A stretch of 23,939 nt of DNA from an uncultured Lachnospiraceae bacterium (GCA_902489925.1 CABUBX010000016.1:1-23939); one strand, 5' to 3'. Positions 15,391-22,637 are shown, counted from the stretch's first letter. Program-made: numbers and translations. Notes: generated from the letters alone by a model not told the origin.

Positions 15391-16185
15391 TTAGCAAGTC
15401 AGATAACCGCCGCTGCAGTCATAGTTGCCGCCTGTCATATATTTGGATGCTTCTGATGAAAGGAATAAAGCGAAGCCTACGAAATCTTCTGGCTCAGCAA
15501 GACGGCCGATTGGCTCACGTTTCAGGAAGTTTTTGTAAACTTCTGATTCAGGGTCAAACATCCACTCTGTTAATTCACTTCTAAATACTGTAGGACAGAT
15601 GGAGTTTACATTGATGCCATATTTTGCTGTAAGGTCACATGCCATACTGGATACCATAAGGTCTGCACCGCCCTTGGATGTACAGTAGCCTGTGTAACCT
15701 GCCATACCGCGTTTTGAACGCTGTGATGTTACAACAACCATCTTTCCGCCTTTGCCCTGTGCAACCATCTGCTGTGCCACATATTTACATACAACATAAA
15801 CAGATTTACAGTCGGCATCCATAATATACTGCCAGTCAGCAACAGACTGCTCAAGAATGTTCTGAGGCTTATTGTAGCCGTGGCATACAGCTAAAATATT
15901 GATTTCGCCGTATTTTTCTACAGAAGCTTTGATTAAAGCATCCACATCTTCTTCATTGGCAGGGTCTGCTTTAAAGTAAGCACAATCAATGCCTTCTGCC
16001 TTAAATTCTTCTTCAAGTGCTTTTAACTTATCTTCGCTGCGGCCTGTCATCACAACTTTTGCGCCTGCATAGCCGTAAGCTTTTGCTAAAACTTTACCTA
16101 AAGCACCTGTAGCACCTGTCACAAGAGCAACTTTTCCTTCAACGGAAAACATATTATTTACAAATTCTTTTTTTACCGAAACCAT
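15391..16185 (-). CDS. Short-chain dehydrogenase/reductase (classical SDR)
   Basis: This 264-residue NAD(P)-dependent oxidoreductase has the cofactor motif TGATGALG (residues 23-30), a catalytic Ser in VVTSQRS and the YxxxK pair in YTGYCTSKGG. The C-terminal MTGGNYDCSGGYLTC replaces the usual VDGG ending but keeps its position. The structural motif NNAG is replaced by VCHG (in ILAVCHGYNKP), which is unusual and may mark a distinct subgroup. The nearest general theme is gluconate/ribitol-type or other secondary-alcohol dehydrogenases. I chose ATG at 16183-16185 because AGGAGG is 8 bases upstream; a TTG two codons earlier is less well placed. It lies 26 bases after the cupin gene. It probably performs the first or second oxidation in the pathway; the substrate is unknown. 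Confidence 0.9.
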   Translation of the reverse strand: MVSVKKEFVNNMFSVEGKVALVTGATGALGKVLAKAYGYAGAKVVMTGRSEDKLKALEEEFKAEGIDCAYFKADPANEEDVDALIKASVEKYGEINILAVCHGYNKPQNILEQSVADWQYIMDADCKSVYVVCKYVAQQMVAQGKGGKMVVVTSQRSKRGMAGYTGYCTSKGGADLMVSSMACDLTAKYGINVNSICPTVFRSELTEWMFDPESEVYKNFLKREPIGRLAEPEDFVGFALFLSSEASKYMTGGNYDCSGGYLTC

Positions 16186-16211
16186 TTTCAAATCCTCCTG
16201 TAAACCTTAAA

Positions 16212-16559
16212 TTAAGCCGGATAGTTGATAATTACAAGCATTCTTGCCGGTAATTTGCCTTTGTTTTCAAGGTAACGTCCTTCGTTTGGAGGGAAGGAAA
16301 TAGATTCGTCTTTGTGAATTACATACTCATTGCCGTCTTTATCTGTTACTGTCATTTCACCTTCAAGCACATAATAAACTTTTTCTAAAGGATTATCCTC
16401 ATAAGCATATTCAGCGCCGCCGCCCGGTAAAAATTCGCTCATGCCAATCCAGAATTTTGTTGCGCCTGTTTCGTCTTTTCCGTGGTAACGCATACATGTA
16501 CATCCGTGATGTCCCGGTGCGTTATAAGTTGATAAATCTGCAAGTGTTCTCTTAATCAT
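16212..16559 (-). CDS. Single-domain cupin protein
   Basis: This 115-residue protein has one cupin_2 barrel. The metal-binding motifs are degenerate: the first region reads GGGAEYAYEDNPLEKVYYVLEGEMTV (Glu and Tyr where a double His is usual) and the second FPPNEGRYLENKG. An N-terminal GHHGCTCMRYHG contributes several His and Cys residues. It may be an isomerase, a ligand-binding protein or an enzyme without the usual metal site; no reaction can be assigned. The ATG at 16557-16559 has AAAGGGG eight bases upstream, with TACTTACA filling the spacer. It is first in the operon and divergent from the HxlR-type regulator. Confidence 0.85.
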   Translation of the reverse strand: MIKRTLADLSTYNAPGHHGCTCMRYHGKDETGATKFWIGMSEFLPGGGAEYAYEDNPLEKVYYVLEGEMTVTDKDGNEYVIHKDESISFPPNEGRYLENKGKLPARMLVIINYPA

Positions 16560-16635
16560 TGTAAGTACCCCTTTCTCCTATGTTGATTTTACATTTTGTT
16601 ATTTTTTTGTTATTCTTTTAGGTTTTGTAAGTATT

Positions 16636-16662
16636 GCACAAATATTATTTTATTTTTTGTGC
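16636..16662. promoter_or_regulatory. GCACAA-N15-TTGTGC dyad upstream of the cupin operon
   Basis: GCACAA (16636-16641) and TTGTGC (16657-16662) form a dyad with a 15-bp spacer, and the arms extend to 11 bp (TATTGCACAAA, 16632-16642, with TTTGTGCAATA, 16656-16666). The same 6+15+6 arrangement occurs at 18972-18998 at the MFS promoter. It is probably a shared operator. Lying downstream of the predicted promoter, it could also form an RNA hairpin. Confidence 0.5.
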
Positions 16663-16730
16663 AATATGTTTATTTTTGCATTTTTTGCATCTTTTTCAAG
16701 AAAATCAACACGTCTTTTTGATGTATTTTT

Positions 16731-16759
16731 ATTATATATCACCCTTTATTTTTATGCAA
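16731..16759 (-). promoter_or_regulatory. Promoter of the cupin-to-zinc-ribbon operon
   Basis: On the minus strand TTGCAT (16754-16759), a 17-nt spacer and TATAAT (16731-16736) form a good sigma-A promoter. It implies a leader of about 165 nt before the cupin gene. The TACTTACA copy at 16760-16767 and the CTTAC dyad abut the -35 box. Confidence 0.6.
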
Positions 16760-16943
16760 TACTTACAATTAAGTAAGGTGGTTACTAAAAAGTTATTGAC
16801 TTACCAAAATGTCTGTTCAATAAATCAAGACGATTGCCCCATATACTTTAGCCCTGTTGTATGTTAAAATAATGTCAAAATATCATGATTAAAAAATCGA
16901 AAACTAACAATACAATTTTTTTAATTTATGGGAGGATTTTACC

Positions 16944-17369
16944 GTGGAATACACAAACCCTTACTTGTATGGCATGGGCTGCATTTCCGGCAAATGGAAA
17001 GCAACCATCCTTCATCACATTCACACTTACGGAAGCATTCGCTTCAATGAAACAAGAAAAACACTGCCAATCAGCGAAAAGGTTTTGAGCCAGCAGCTTA
17101 AAGAATTGGAAAGAGACGGCCTTGTGCACCGAATCCAGCATCAGGTGATGCCGCTTAAAGTCGAATATATTCTGACACCACTCGGCGAAGAATTAATCCC
17201 TGCACTGGATATTATTTATATTTGGAGTATTAAACGTATGGATGAGAGAAACATCCCCATTGACCCGGATGCCTTTGTCGTCCATCAGGCACCGAAATAT
17301 ATGGATGAGCTTAAACCTATCATGGATAAAAACGGTTTTGTACCTTTTGAAATTAAAAGTAAGAGCTAA
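16944..17369 (+). CDS. HxlR-family winged-helix transcriptional regulator
   Basis: This 141-residue protein has a standard HxlR winged helix: GKWKATILHHIHTYGSIRFNE leads into the recognition region LPISEKVLSQQLKELERDGLVHR, and the wing is VEYILTPLGEELIP. Family members are dimeric regulators that often sense aldehydes, quinones or oxidants through a Cys near the N-terminus. Cys13, directly before the SGKWK helix, could play that part, though its position is not identical to the usual CPxxxTL motif. The C-terminal 45 residues extend beyond the domain and are unassigned. The start is GTG at 16944-16946, with GGGAGG eight bases upstream. It diverges from the cupin-BKACE operon and is its likely regulator; it may also reach the MFS gene. 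Confidence 0.9.
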   Translation: MEYTNPYLYGMGCISGKWKATILHHIHTYGSIRFNETRKTLPISEKVLSQQLKELERDGLVHRIQHQVMPLKVEYILTPLGEELIPALDIIYIWSIKRMDERNIPIDPDAFVVHQAPKYMDELKPIMDKNGFVPFEIKSKS

Positions 17370-17408
17370 CTTGCCATCCAACACAGCAGTCTATTTGCCC
17401 TATCATGT

Positions 17409-17463
17409 AAAGCGCTATTGGCTTTTTCGAAAAATGCCATATTTATGCGGTTTATAGCGTTTT
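17409..17463. other. Nested inverted repeat between convergent genes
   Basis: Outer arms AAAGCGCTAT (17409-17418) and ATAGCGTTTT (17454-17463) pair in 9 of 10 positions. They enclose an inner hairpin TGGC-TTTTTCGAAAAA-T-GCCA (17419-17439). It lies between the HxlR stop and the terminator at 17497-17537. It could be a first terminator or a folded 3' UTR element; no gene is seen in 17370-17642. Confidence 0.4.
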
Positions 17464-17496
17464 GAAAATATCTGAAATATAATACAGCAAAAATGC

Positions 17497-17537
17497 AAAA
17501 TTCGATGAACGTCGTTTTTTAACGCTCATCGAATTTT
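17497..17537. terminator. Bidirectional terminator between HxlR and MFS genes
   Basis: A 12-bp perfect stem AAAATTCGATGA/TCATCGAATTTT (17497-17508 with 17526-17537) is followed by a short T-run on the plus strand and by TTTTGCATTTTTG on the minus strand. It can serve both convergent genes. Confidence 0.7.
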
Positions 17538-17642
17538 TGTGTATAGTATGTTTATATGTGTTATAATAAAAAGATTAAAGTAATCCAAGAAATGTTTGCG
17601 CGCCCATCCAGTCCATGAATACTCTATTTTTATTTCACATCT

Positions 17643-18947
17643 TTAATGATATACTTTTTCTACATCTTTTCTTCCACGAATGATTAATCCGTAAATAAAG
17701 AACATCGAAACAACGGAAAGCATTGCCGCCATATATCTGTAATCCAAGATTTCCCCAAGAGCGCCTACAACCACATTGACAACAAGCATCGCCGCCTGCA
17801 TCATCGTATTGTTGACAGCATTGACGCGGGCGCGCATATGATTCGGCAGGTAACGGCTGACAGCTGCCTCGCGAAGTGCCGCGCTGTTGACGCCTAGAAA
17901 GCCTGCCATAAACCGGACAACGAGCATGAGCGGATAGGCAAGAAAAAGCATAATGCCGTCGCCCAGCTCATAGGCAATATAGACAAGCCTTGCCGCTTTA
18001 TACTTTTTCTCCTCCGGAATTTCGATAAAATAATGCATCAATCCGCCAACTAAACGCCCCGCCATCTCTGCCGTCGTTAAAAGTGAATACATCGCCGTTG
18101 TCAGTATCGGGGAAGTCTGAAAATAGGCGCGCACCATCAGACTATTGCCGACAGATGCCGCATTTGTTTCAGCCATATAAAAATAAAGCTTATGAAGTCC
18201 CTTTTCCCGCTTCATATAGGCAAAACCTTCGCCTATTTCTTTCATATAAGCAGCCCCACGGCGGCATACTTCCTGCCACAGCCCGACACGCTCTGCGGTA
18301 TCAAAAACCGCACTGTTTTGCACGGCATCTTTATCCCCAGTATTTTTTATACGGGCAGGCTTTCCGCTGATAGATATTCTTGACTCAAAAATTGCTGCCG
18401 CTGCCAAAAGCCAGCCTTCTGCAAAAATAATCATTTCAAGTCCAAGCGCCGAATAGATAATCGCTGCGCACGGCGCCATGACCGCAGTCACTGTCGGATA
18501 AATCATTCCCGAAACCGCGTAGCCCTTTTGCGTATGCCCTTTAGGAATAAGCACCGGGTAAAGCGCGCTGTAGGCAAGATAGTAAAAGCTGCCTGCACTG
18601 CTTGTCAAAAGCTGGAAAATAATGTAGGCATTGTAATTAAAGCCTTGATAATGCATAAACACAAAAAACATAAAAAACAGCGCACTGTTTATACTGTCCA
18701 TCAGCACAATCACGCGCTTTCGGCTGCACCTGTCAATCAGCGGCGCCGCAAGCACCGGAATGACAATTGACGGAATTAATGAAATCGCCGCAAAGACACC
18801 CGAAAGCCACGTTGACGAGGTTTCATCAAAAACCGAAAGACTCATTGCAAAATCAAGCGCCGCATCACCGATGGCACTGATGATTGTTCCTAATATAATA
18901 ATTGTAAAATTCCTTGTCCAAAGACCTGTTTTCCTCATTTTACCCAT
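17643..18947 (-). CDS. MFS transporter
   Basis: This 434-residue protein of the major facilitator superfamily has about 12 hydrophobic segments. It shows the N-terminal layout of drug- or siderophore-efflux-type MFS proteins (GTIISAIGDAALDFAMSLSVF) and the loop 2-3 motif APLIDRCSRKRVIVLMD between helices 2 and 3. The central cytoplasmic loop is long and charged (about residues 195-250). I chose ATG at 18945-18947 (MGKMRKTG) because AAAGGAAA lies upstream; a longer start 14 codons earlier has no clear site. It is monocistronic, with its own promoter and a terminator shared with the HxlR gene. Its promoter carries the GCACAA-N15-TTGTGC dyad also found at the cupin operon, so it may export or import a compound linked to that pathway. 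Substrate and direction are unknown. Confidence 0.88.
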   Translation of the reverse strand: MGKMRKTGLWTRNFTIIILGTIISAIGDAALDFAMSLSVFDETSSTWLSGVFAAISLIPSIVIPVLAAPLIDRCSRKRVIVLMDSINSALFFMFFVFMHYQGFNYNAYIIFQLLTSSAGSFYYLAYSALYPVLIPKGHTQKGYAVSGMIYPTVTAVMAPCAAIIYSALGLEMIIFAEGWLLAAAAIFESRISISGKPARIKNTGDKDAVQNSAVFDTAERVGLWQEVCRRGAAYMKEIGEGFAYMKREKGLHKLYFYMAETNAASVGNSLMVRAYFQTSPILTTAMYSLLTTAEMAGRLVGGLMHYFIEIPEEKKYKAARLVYIAYELGDGIMLFLAYPLMLVVRFMAGFLGVNSAALREAAVSRYLPNHMRARVNAVNNTMMQAAMLVVNVVVGALGEILDYRYMAAMLSVVSMFFIYGLIIRGRKDVEKVYH

Positions 18948-18971
18948 GATTTCCTTTCTGAAGGCATCTGT

Positions 18972-18998
18972 GCACAAAATCCCTCTCACTTATTGTGC
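18972..18998. promoter_or_regulatory. GCACAA-N15-TTGTGC dyad at the MFS promoter
   Basis: GCACAA (18972-18977) and TTGTGC (18993-18998) are separated by exactly 15 bp, as at 16636-16662. The dyad covers the expected transcription start of the MFS gene, a typical repressor position. Confidence 0.5.
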
Positions 18999-19002
18999 TT
19001 TT

Positions 19003-19031
19003 ATTATATCATTCATTTTAGCCTTTAGAAA
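19003..19031 (-). promoter_or_regulatory. Promoter of the MFS gene
   Basis: On the minus strand a perfect -10 TATAAT (19003-19008) has a weak -35 TTTCTA (19026-19031) 17 bases upstream. It lies between the terminator of the preceding regulator and the MFS start. Confidence 0.5.
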
Positions 19032-19056
19032 CCACCTGTATTTGAGAAAATTCCAT

Positions 19057-19082
19057 TAAAAAAAGAGGTCTAAAACCTCTTT
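19057..19082 (-). terminator. Terminator overlapping the end of the XRE/TPR regulator gene
   Basis: A perfect 8-bp stem AAAGAGGT/ACCTCTTT (19062-19069 with 19075-19082) is followed on the minus strand by an uninterrupted T-run (19063-19057). The last sense codons form the first arm and the TAG stop (19070-19072) lies in the 5-nt loop, so coding end and terminator are superimposed. Confidence 0.85.
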
Positions 19083-20335
19083 AAAATAGCTTTTTCAGGA
19101 AAACCTTTGTTTTCCTCCGCAATTAAATATGCCTCTTTATAACGCCGCTGTTTTTGATAAAGCTCAATCAGAAAGCTCTGATGAAAATGCTTATAGCCGT
19201 AACCAAACTCCTGCTGTATATTCTCATAAATATCCCTCAAAAGCATCTCATATTCCTCCGAATGAATATAATCCTCAAAATACCTGATTTCAAGCATCCT
19301 GCACATTTTTTTCATCCGCTCACCGCCGCCATCATCATATGCCCGCTTCAAAACAGCGCGCATCTCCTCGAAATATGCCCTGCACTTTTCTGTATCTCCA
19401 AGCTCACCGTAAGCAATCACAAGCTTATGACAGAGCAAAAAATCATCTGCCGCACCATCCTTTTTAACCTTCAAAAGCCAGTCGATGCCCTCCTTATAGC
19501 GACCGTACTGGACACAGGTTGCCCCGATATTATAATAAACAATACTCGTATCATAATCCGTAAAACGGGCAATTTTAAGCGTTCTGTCGTAATACTTTTT
19601 CATCAGCGAAAGCTCGCCCCTGTTTGAATAAATATTGCCAATCAAAAGGCTCATCTCCGCCATCATGCGCACATTGCCCTCGTCACAGGCAAGGGCATAG
19701 CCCTTTGTGCCTTCCTCCCTCGCCTGCATCAGTTGTCCCAAATCACTGTAGGAGAGCGTCAATGCCCGGCGGCCGTAGCTGCAGTCATAAAGCATACACA
19801 TCTTCTTCGCATAATTTAACGCTTCGTCGTGACTGTCACAGCCGCGCCATTTCATATCGTAAAGCCAAAAAAGCTGTATATCGGACATATAGGCTTTGAA
19901 TTTTTCAAGGGTGCCGATTTGATGACGAAAATCTTTTTCCCAGTTATCCACACAAAGCTTATGCTTCTCGGCATTTTCCCTCATTTCGCACAAAGAAAAC
20001 AGGGATAAGTCCAAATACAGACGGCTGTTTATAAGCCTTGCTTCGTTTGAGTGAAGCCAGTCAGCCTCCTTATGCATATACAAAAGTCCGGCCAGCCCAT
20101 CAAAATAATCCGCCAGCTTTTTTTCGGCTGTTTTTAAAAATACTTCATCCTGTTCATAGCTTATACCAAGCGCCGTAAAAAGACGGCTGACGATTTCATC
20201 ACTCGGATTTACATCGCCCTTTTCAATTTTACTTAAATAGGACAATGCGCATATGCCCTTACTTAATCCTTCAAGAGAATAATTTTTTTCAAGACGATAT
20301 TTGCGAATCAAAAGTCCCGCATATTTATTATCCAT
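19070..20335 (-). CDS. XRE-type regulator with TPR repeats (RRNPP/Rgg-like architecture)
   Basis: This 421-residue protein has an N-terminal XRE helix-turn-helix (residues 7-62, IRKYRLEKNYSLEGLSKGICALSYLSKIEKG). A long all-helical region with recognisable TPR pairs follows (for example AEMSLLIGNIYSNRGELSLMKKYYDRTLKIA, then VYYNIGATCVQYGRYKEGIDWLLKV). This matches peptide-sensing RRNPP regulators in layout and size, although TPR-containing XRE proteins also have other ligands. I chose ATG at 20333-20335, which overlaps the truA stop as TGATG; the preceding TTG codon is less likely. It is translationally coupled to truA and the fused ABC ATPase gene. No cognate peptide gene was identified beside it, so peptide sensing is only inferred. 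Confidence 0.82.
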   Translation of the reverse strand: MDNKYAGLLIRKYRLEKNYSLEGLSKGICALSYLSKIEKGDVNPSDEIVSRLFTALGISYEQDEVFLKTAEKKLADYFDGLAGLLYMHKEADWLHSNEARLINSRLYLDLSLFSLCEMRENAEKHKLCVDNWEKDFRHQIGTLEKFKAYMSDIQLFWLYDMKWRGCDSHDEALNYAKKMCMLYDCSYGRRALTLSYSDLGQLMQAREEGTKGYALACDEGNVRMMAEMSLLIGNIYSNRGELSLMKKYYDRTLKIARFTDYDTSIVYYNIGATCVQYGRYKEGIDWLLKVKKDGAADDFLLCHKLVIAYGELGDTEKCRAYFEEMRAVLKRAYDDGGGERMKKMCRMLEIRYFEDYIHSEEYEMLLRDIYENIQQEFGYGYKHFHQSFLIELYQKQRRYKEAYLIAEENKGFPEKAILKRF

Positions 20336-21078
20336 CAATACTCAACTTCCTGTAAAAACAATCCCTGCGCCGCCGCTGTCGGTCCTGCCTGTTCTCTGTC
20401 GAGGCTGCTTAAAATACGCCGCATATCCTCCGGCCGGCGCTCGCCTTTGCCGACCTCCATCAATGTCCCCGCAATAATACGCACCATATTATACAAAAAG
20501 CCATTACCATGGACAAAAATCTTGATTTCCTGACTGTCTTTTTCTATATCAATACTGTAGATTTCGCGCACTGTCGATTTATTTGTTTTCTTGATTGAAG
20601 AAAACGCTTTAAAATCATGACGTCCGACAAGATAAGCTGCCGCCCTTTCCATTGCCGCCACATCCAGCCTGTCAAAGCAATAATAGGTATACTTTCTGTC
20701 AAAGACACTCGGCACCTCGCCGATGGCAATTCTGTAAACATAAGTTTTGGATTTGACATTTAACCGGCTGTGAAAACGTTCATCCACTTCCTTCACATCA
20801 AAAACCGCAATATCTCTCGGAAGATACCGATTCAGATAGTGCTTAATTTCATAGCACTTCATCTGTGTATTTGTATGAAAATTGGCAACCTGACCATAGG
20901 CATGAACCCCTGCATCTGTGCGCCCCGAGCCAATCAGCTCTATAGGCTCTCCGGTCATCTTTGTGAGCACTTCTTCAAGCTTCCCCTGAATGGTCGTCTG
21001 TCCGCTGTGCTTTCCAAGACGCTGCCATCCGTCATAACGGCTGCCGTCATATTCTATCGTTAAACGTATATTTCTCAT
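20335..21078 (-). CDS. truA: tRNA pseudouridine(38-40) synthase TruA
   Basis: This 247-residue enzyme isomerises uridines at positions 38-40 of the tRNA anticodon arm. The catalytic Asp is in GSGRTDAGVHAYGQVANF. Other family segments include IEYDGSRYDGWQ, KSKTYVYRI, RHDFKAFSS and GNGFLYNMVRIIAGTL. Length is normal. The ATG at 21076-21078 overlaps the stop of the ABC ATPase gene (ATGA) and has GGAGG within that gene's last codons. The gene is a housekeeping member of an otherwise non-housekeeping set; in many Firmicutes truA instead sits near ribosomal protein and ECF transporter genes. Confidence 0.97.
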   Translation of the reverse strand: MRNIRLTIEYDGSRYDGWQRLGKHSGQTTIQGKLEEVLTKMTGEPIELIGSGRTDAGVHAYGQVANFHTNTQMKCYEIKHYLNRYLPRDIAVFDVKEVDERFHSRLNVKSKTYVYRIAIGEVPSVFDRKYTYYCFDRLDVAAMERAAAYLVGRHDFKAFSSIKKTNKSTVREIYSIDIEKDSQEIKIFVHGNGFLYNMVRIIAGTLMEVGKGERRPEDMRRILSSLDREQAGPTAAAQGLFLQEVEY

Positions 21079-22625
21079 AGTTTTCCTCCATCAAGCGCCG
21101 CAGCAAGCAGTTTTTTTGTATACGGATGCTGCGGATTCGTATATATTTCCTCACTGTCGGCCATTTCAACAATTTCACCCATGTACATGACAATAACTCT
21201 TGTGCACACGCGGCGGACAACTTCCAAATCATGAGAAATAAACATCATTGTCAGATTTTTTTCCTCATGCATCTTTAATAAAAGCTTTAATATCTGTCCC
21301 TGAACAGTCACATCCAGCGCCGATACCGGCTCATCGGCAACGATAAAGTCACTGCCTGTAAGCAGTGCAAGCCCGATACTGATACGCTGACGCTGTCCGC
21401 CGGAAAGCTCTTTTGCATATCGCTTTTTATAAGATGAATCAAGTCCGATTTCAACAAGCATCTCATCCACAAGACGAGAGCGCTCTTTTTTATCCTTAAT
21501 TCCGCGAAGCTTTAACGGTTCTTCCAAAATCCAGCCGAGCCGCCTTGAAGGATTCAACGAGCCGAAAGGGTCTTGAAATACCATCTGAGGCTTTTTACAG
21601 GTCATCGAAAGCTTTCCGTCATAATGCTTATAAAGACCGGTAATAACCCTCGCCAGTGTAGACTTGCCGCATCCCGACTCTCCGACAACACCGAGAATCT
21701 CGCCGTCATAAACCTCAAAACTGACGCCCTTTAAAACTTCCTTTTCACGTTTTTTCTGATAAACCGCGGTTCCTTTTTCTTTAAAGGACAACTTAATATC
21801 CTCTGCCTTTAAAACAATCTTTTCTTTGTTTCCCTCATTTGTATTATCGGGAATTGAGGCGACAAGCGTTTTCGTATATGCGTGTTTAGGATTCGTCAGC
21901 ACTTCTTTTGCTTCCCCTGTCTCGACAATATCCCCTTTATACATAACAATAACCCTATCACAAATTGAGCGAATAACATTCAAATCATGGGAAATCATCA
22001 GCACCGAAGTACCTGTCGTTTCATGAAATCTTTGAATCAGCTTTAAAATCTGTTTCTGCACCGTCACATCAAGCGCCGTTGTTGCCTCGTCGGCAATAAA
22101 AAGCTTCGGGTTACATATGGCTGCCATGGCAATCATGACGCGCTGGCGCATACCGCCGGAAAGCTCATACGGATACCGGTGATAAAGCTTATTAACATCG
22201 GGAAGTCCTACACTTTCAAGGGCATCAAGTACCTTCTTATCAATCACATCACGGCTCAAATCCGTATGAAGCAGGAGACTTTCTGCCACCTGCTTTCCGA
22301 TTTTCATCACAGGGTTTAAGGAGGTCATCGGTTCCTGAAAAACCATCGAAATATCCTTTCCTCTGATTTTTTGCATCTCACTCTCAGAAAGCTTCAGCAA
22401 ATCCTGGCCTTCAAACAATAGTTCTCCATCTGTAATCTGTGCATTTTCCGACAAAAGCCGCATAATTGACAAAGCCGTCATGGATTTTCCCGAGCCGGAT
22501 TCACCGACAATGCCGACAATTTCTTTTTTACCCACATTGAAGCTTATATTTTTTAAAATTTTCTGTTCAACGCCATTTTCAAAAAAGCTGAATGACAAAT
22601 TTTTCACTTCAAGTAAATTATCCAT
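21075..22625 (-). CDS. Fused two-domain ABC ATPase of the oligopeptide/nickel (DppD-DppF) type
   Basis: This protein of about 516 residues contains two complete nucleotide-binding domains. The first has Walker A GESGSGKS, signature LSGGMRQR and Walker B LFIADEATTALD. The second has GESGCGKST, LSGGQRQR and FIVADEPVSALD. Each domain ends in the oligopeptide-type tail NPxHxYTKxL, and the protein corresponds to DppD fused to DppF. It should energise a peptide, nickel or similar importer, but no permease or binding-protein gene is in the window. I favour ATG at 22623-22625 (MDNLLEVKNL), which matches the family N-terminus. A GTG at 22661 adds 12 hydrophobic residues and lies close after AAAGGA. 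A perfect hairpin occupies the region between the two starts. The gene overlaps truA by four bases. Confidence 0.92.
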   Translation of the reverse strand: MDNLLEVKNLSFSFFENGVEQKILKNISFNVGKKEIVGIVGESGSGKSMTALSIMRLLSENAQITDGELLFEGQDLLKLSESEMQKIRGKDISMVFQEPMTSLNPVMKIGKQVAESLLLHTDLSRDVIDKKVLDALESVGLPDVNKLYHRYPYELSGGMRQRVMIAMAAICNPKLFIADEATTALDVTVQKQILKLIQRFHETTGTSVLMISHDLNVIRSICDRVIVMYKGDIVETGEAKEVLTNPKHAYTKTLVASIPDNTNEGNKEKIVLKAEDIKLSFKEKGTAVYQKKREKEVLKGVSFEVYDGEILGVVGESGCGKSTLARVITGLYKHYDGKLSMTCKKPQMVFQDPFGSLNPSRRLGWILEEPLKLRGIKDKKERSRLVDEMLVEIGLDSSYKKRYAKELSGGQRQRISIGLALLTGSDFIVADEPVSALDVTVQGQILKLLLKMHEEKNLTMMFISHDLEVVRRVCTRVIVMYMGEIVEMADSEEIYTNPQHPYTKKLLAAALDGGKL

Positions 22626-22637
22626 AATTTCTTGTAT

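Larger units (their letters stand above)
16560..16777. promoter_or_regulatory. TACTTACA boxes and CTTAC dyad in the HxlR/cupin control region
   Basis: The octamer TACTTACA occurs three times in the 384-bp divergent region: plus strand 16760-16767, and minus strand (as TGTAAGTA) at 16626-16633 and 16560-16567. The first two copies sit in a 13-bp perfect inverted pair (16626-16638 with 16755-16767). Overlapping the plus-strand copy is a dyad CTTAC-AATTAA-GTAAG (16762-16777), immediately upstream of the operon's -35 box. A further CTTACC follows at 16800-16805. These are the best candidates for binding by the HxlR-type regulator. The rest of the region to 16943 is AT-rich with no gene seen. Confidence 0.5.

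Noticed and set aside
16796..16824. TTGACT-17-AATAAA as the HxlR promoter
   Set aside because: The -10 element is too weak; the HxlR promoter could not be placed with confidence.
19154..19627. Plus-strand open frame of 157 codons opposite the XRE/TPR gene
   Set aside because: It is antisense to a well-formed regulator gene, without domain or ribosome binding site.
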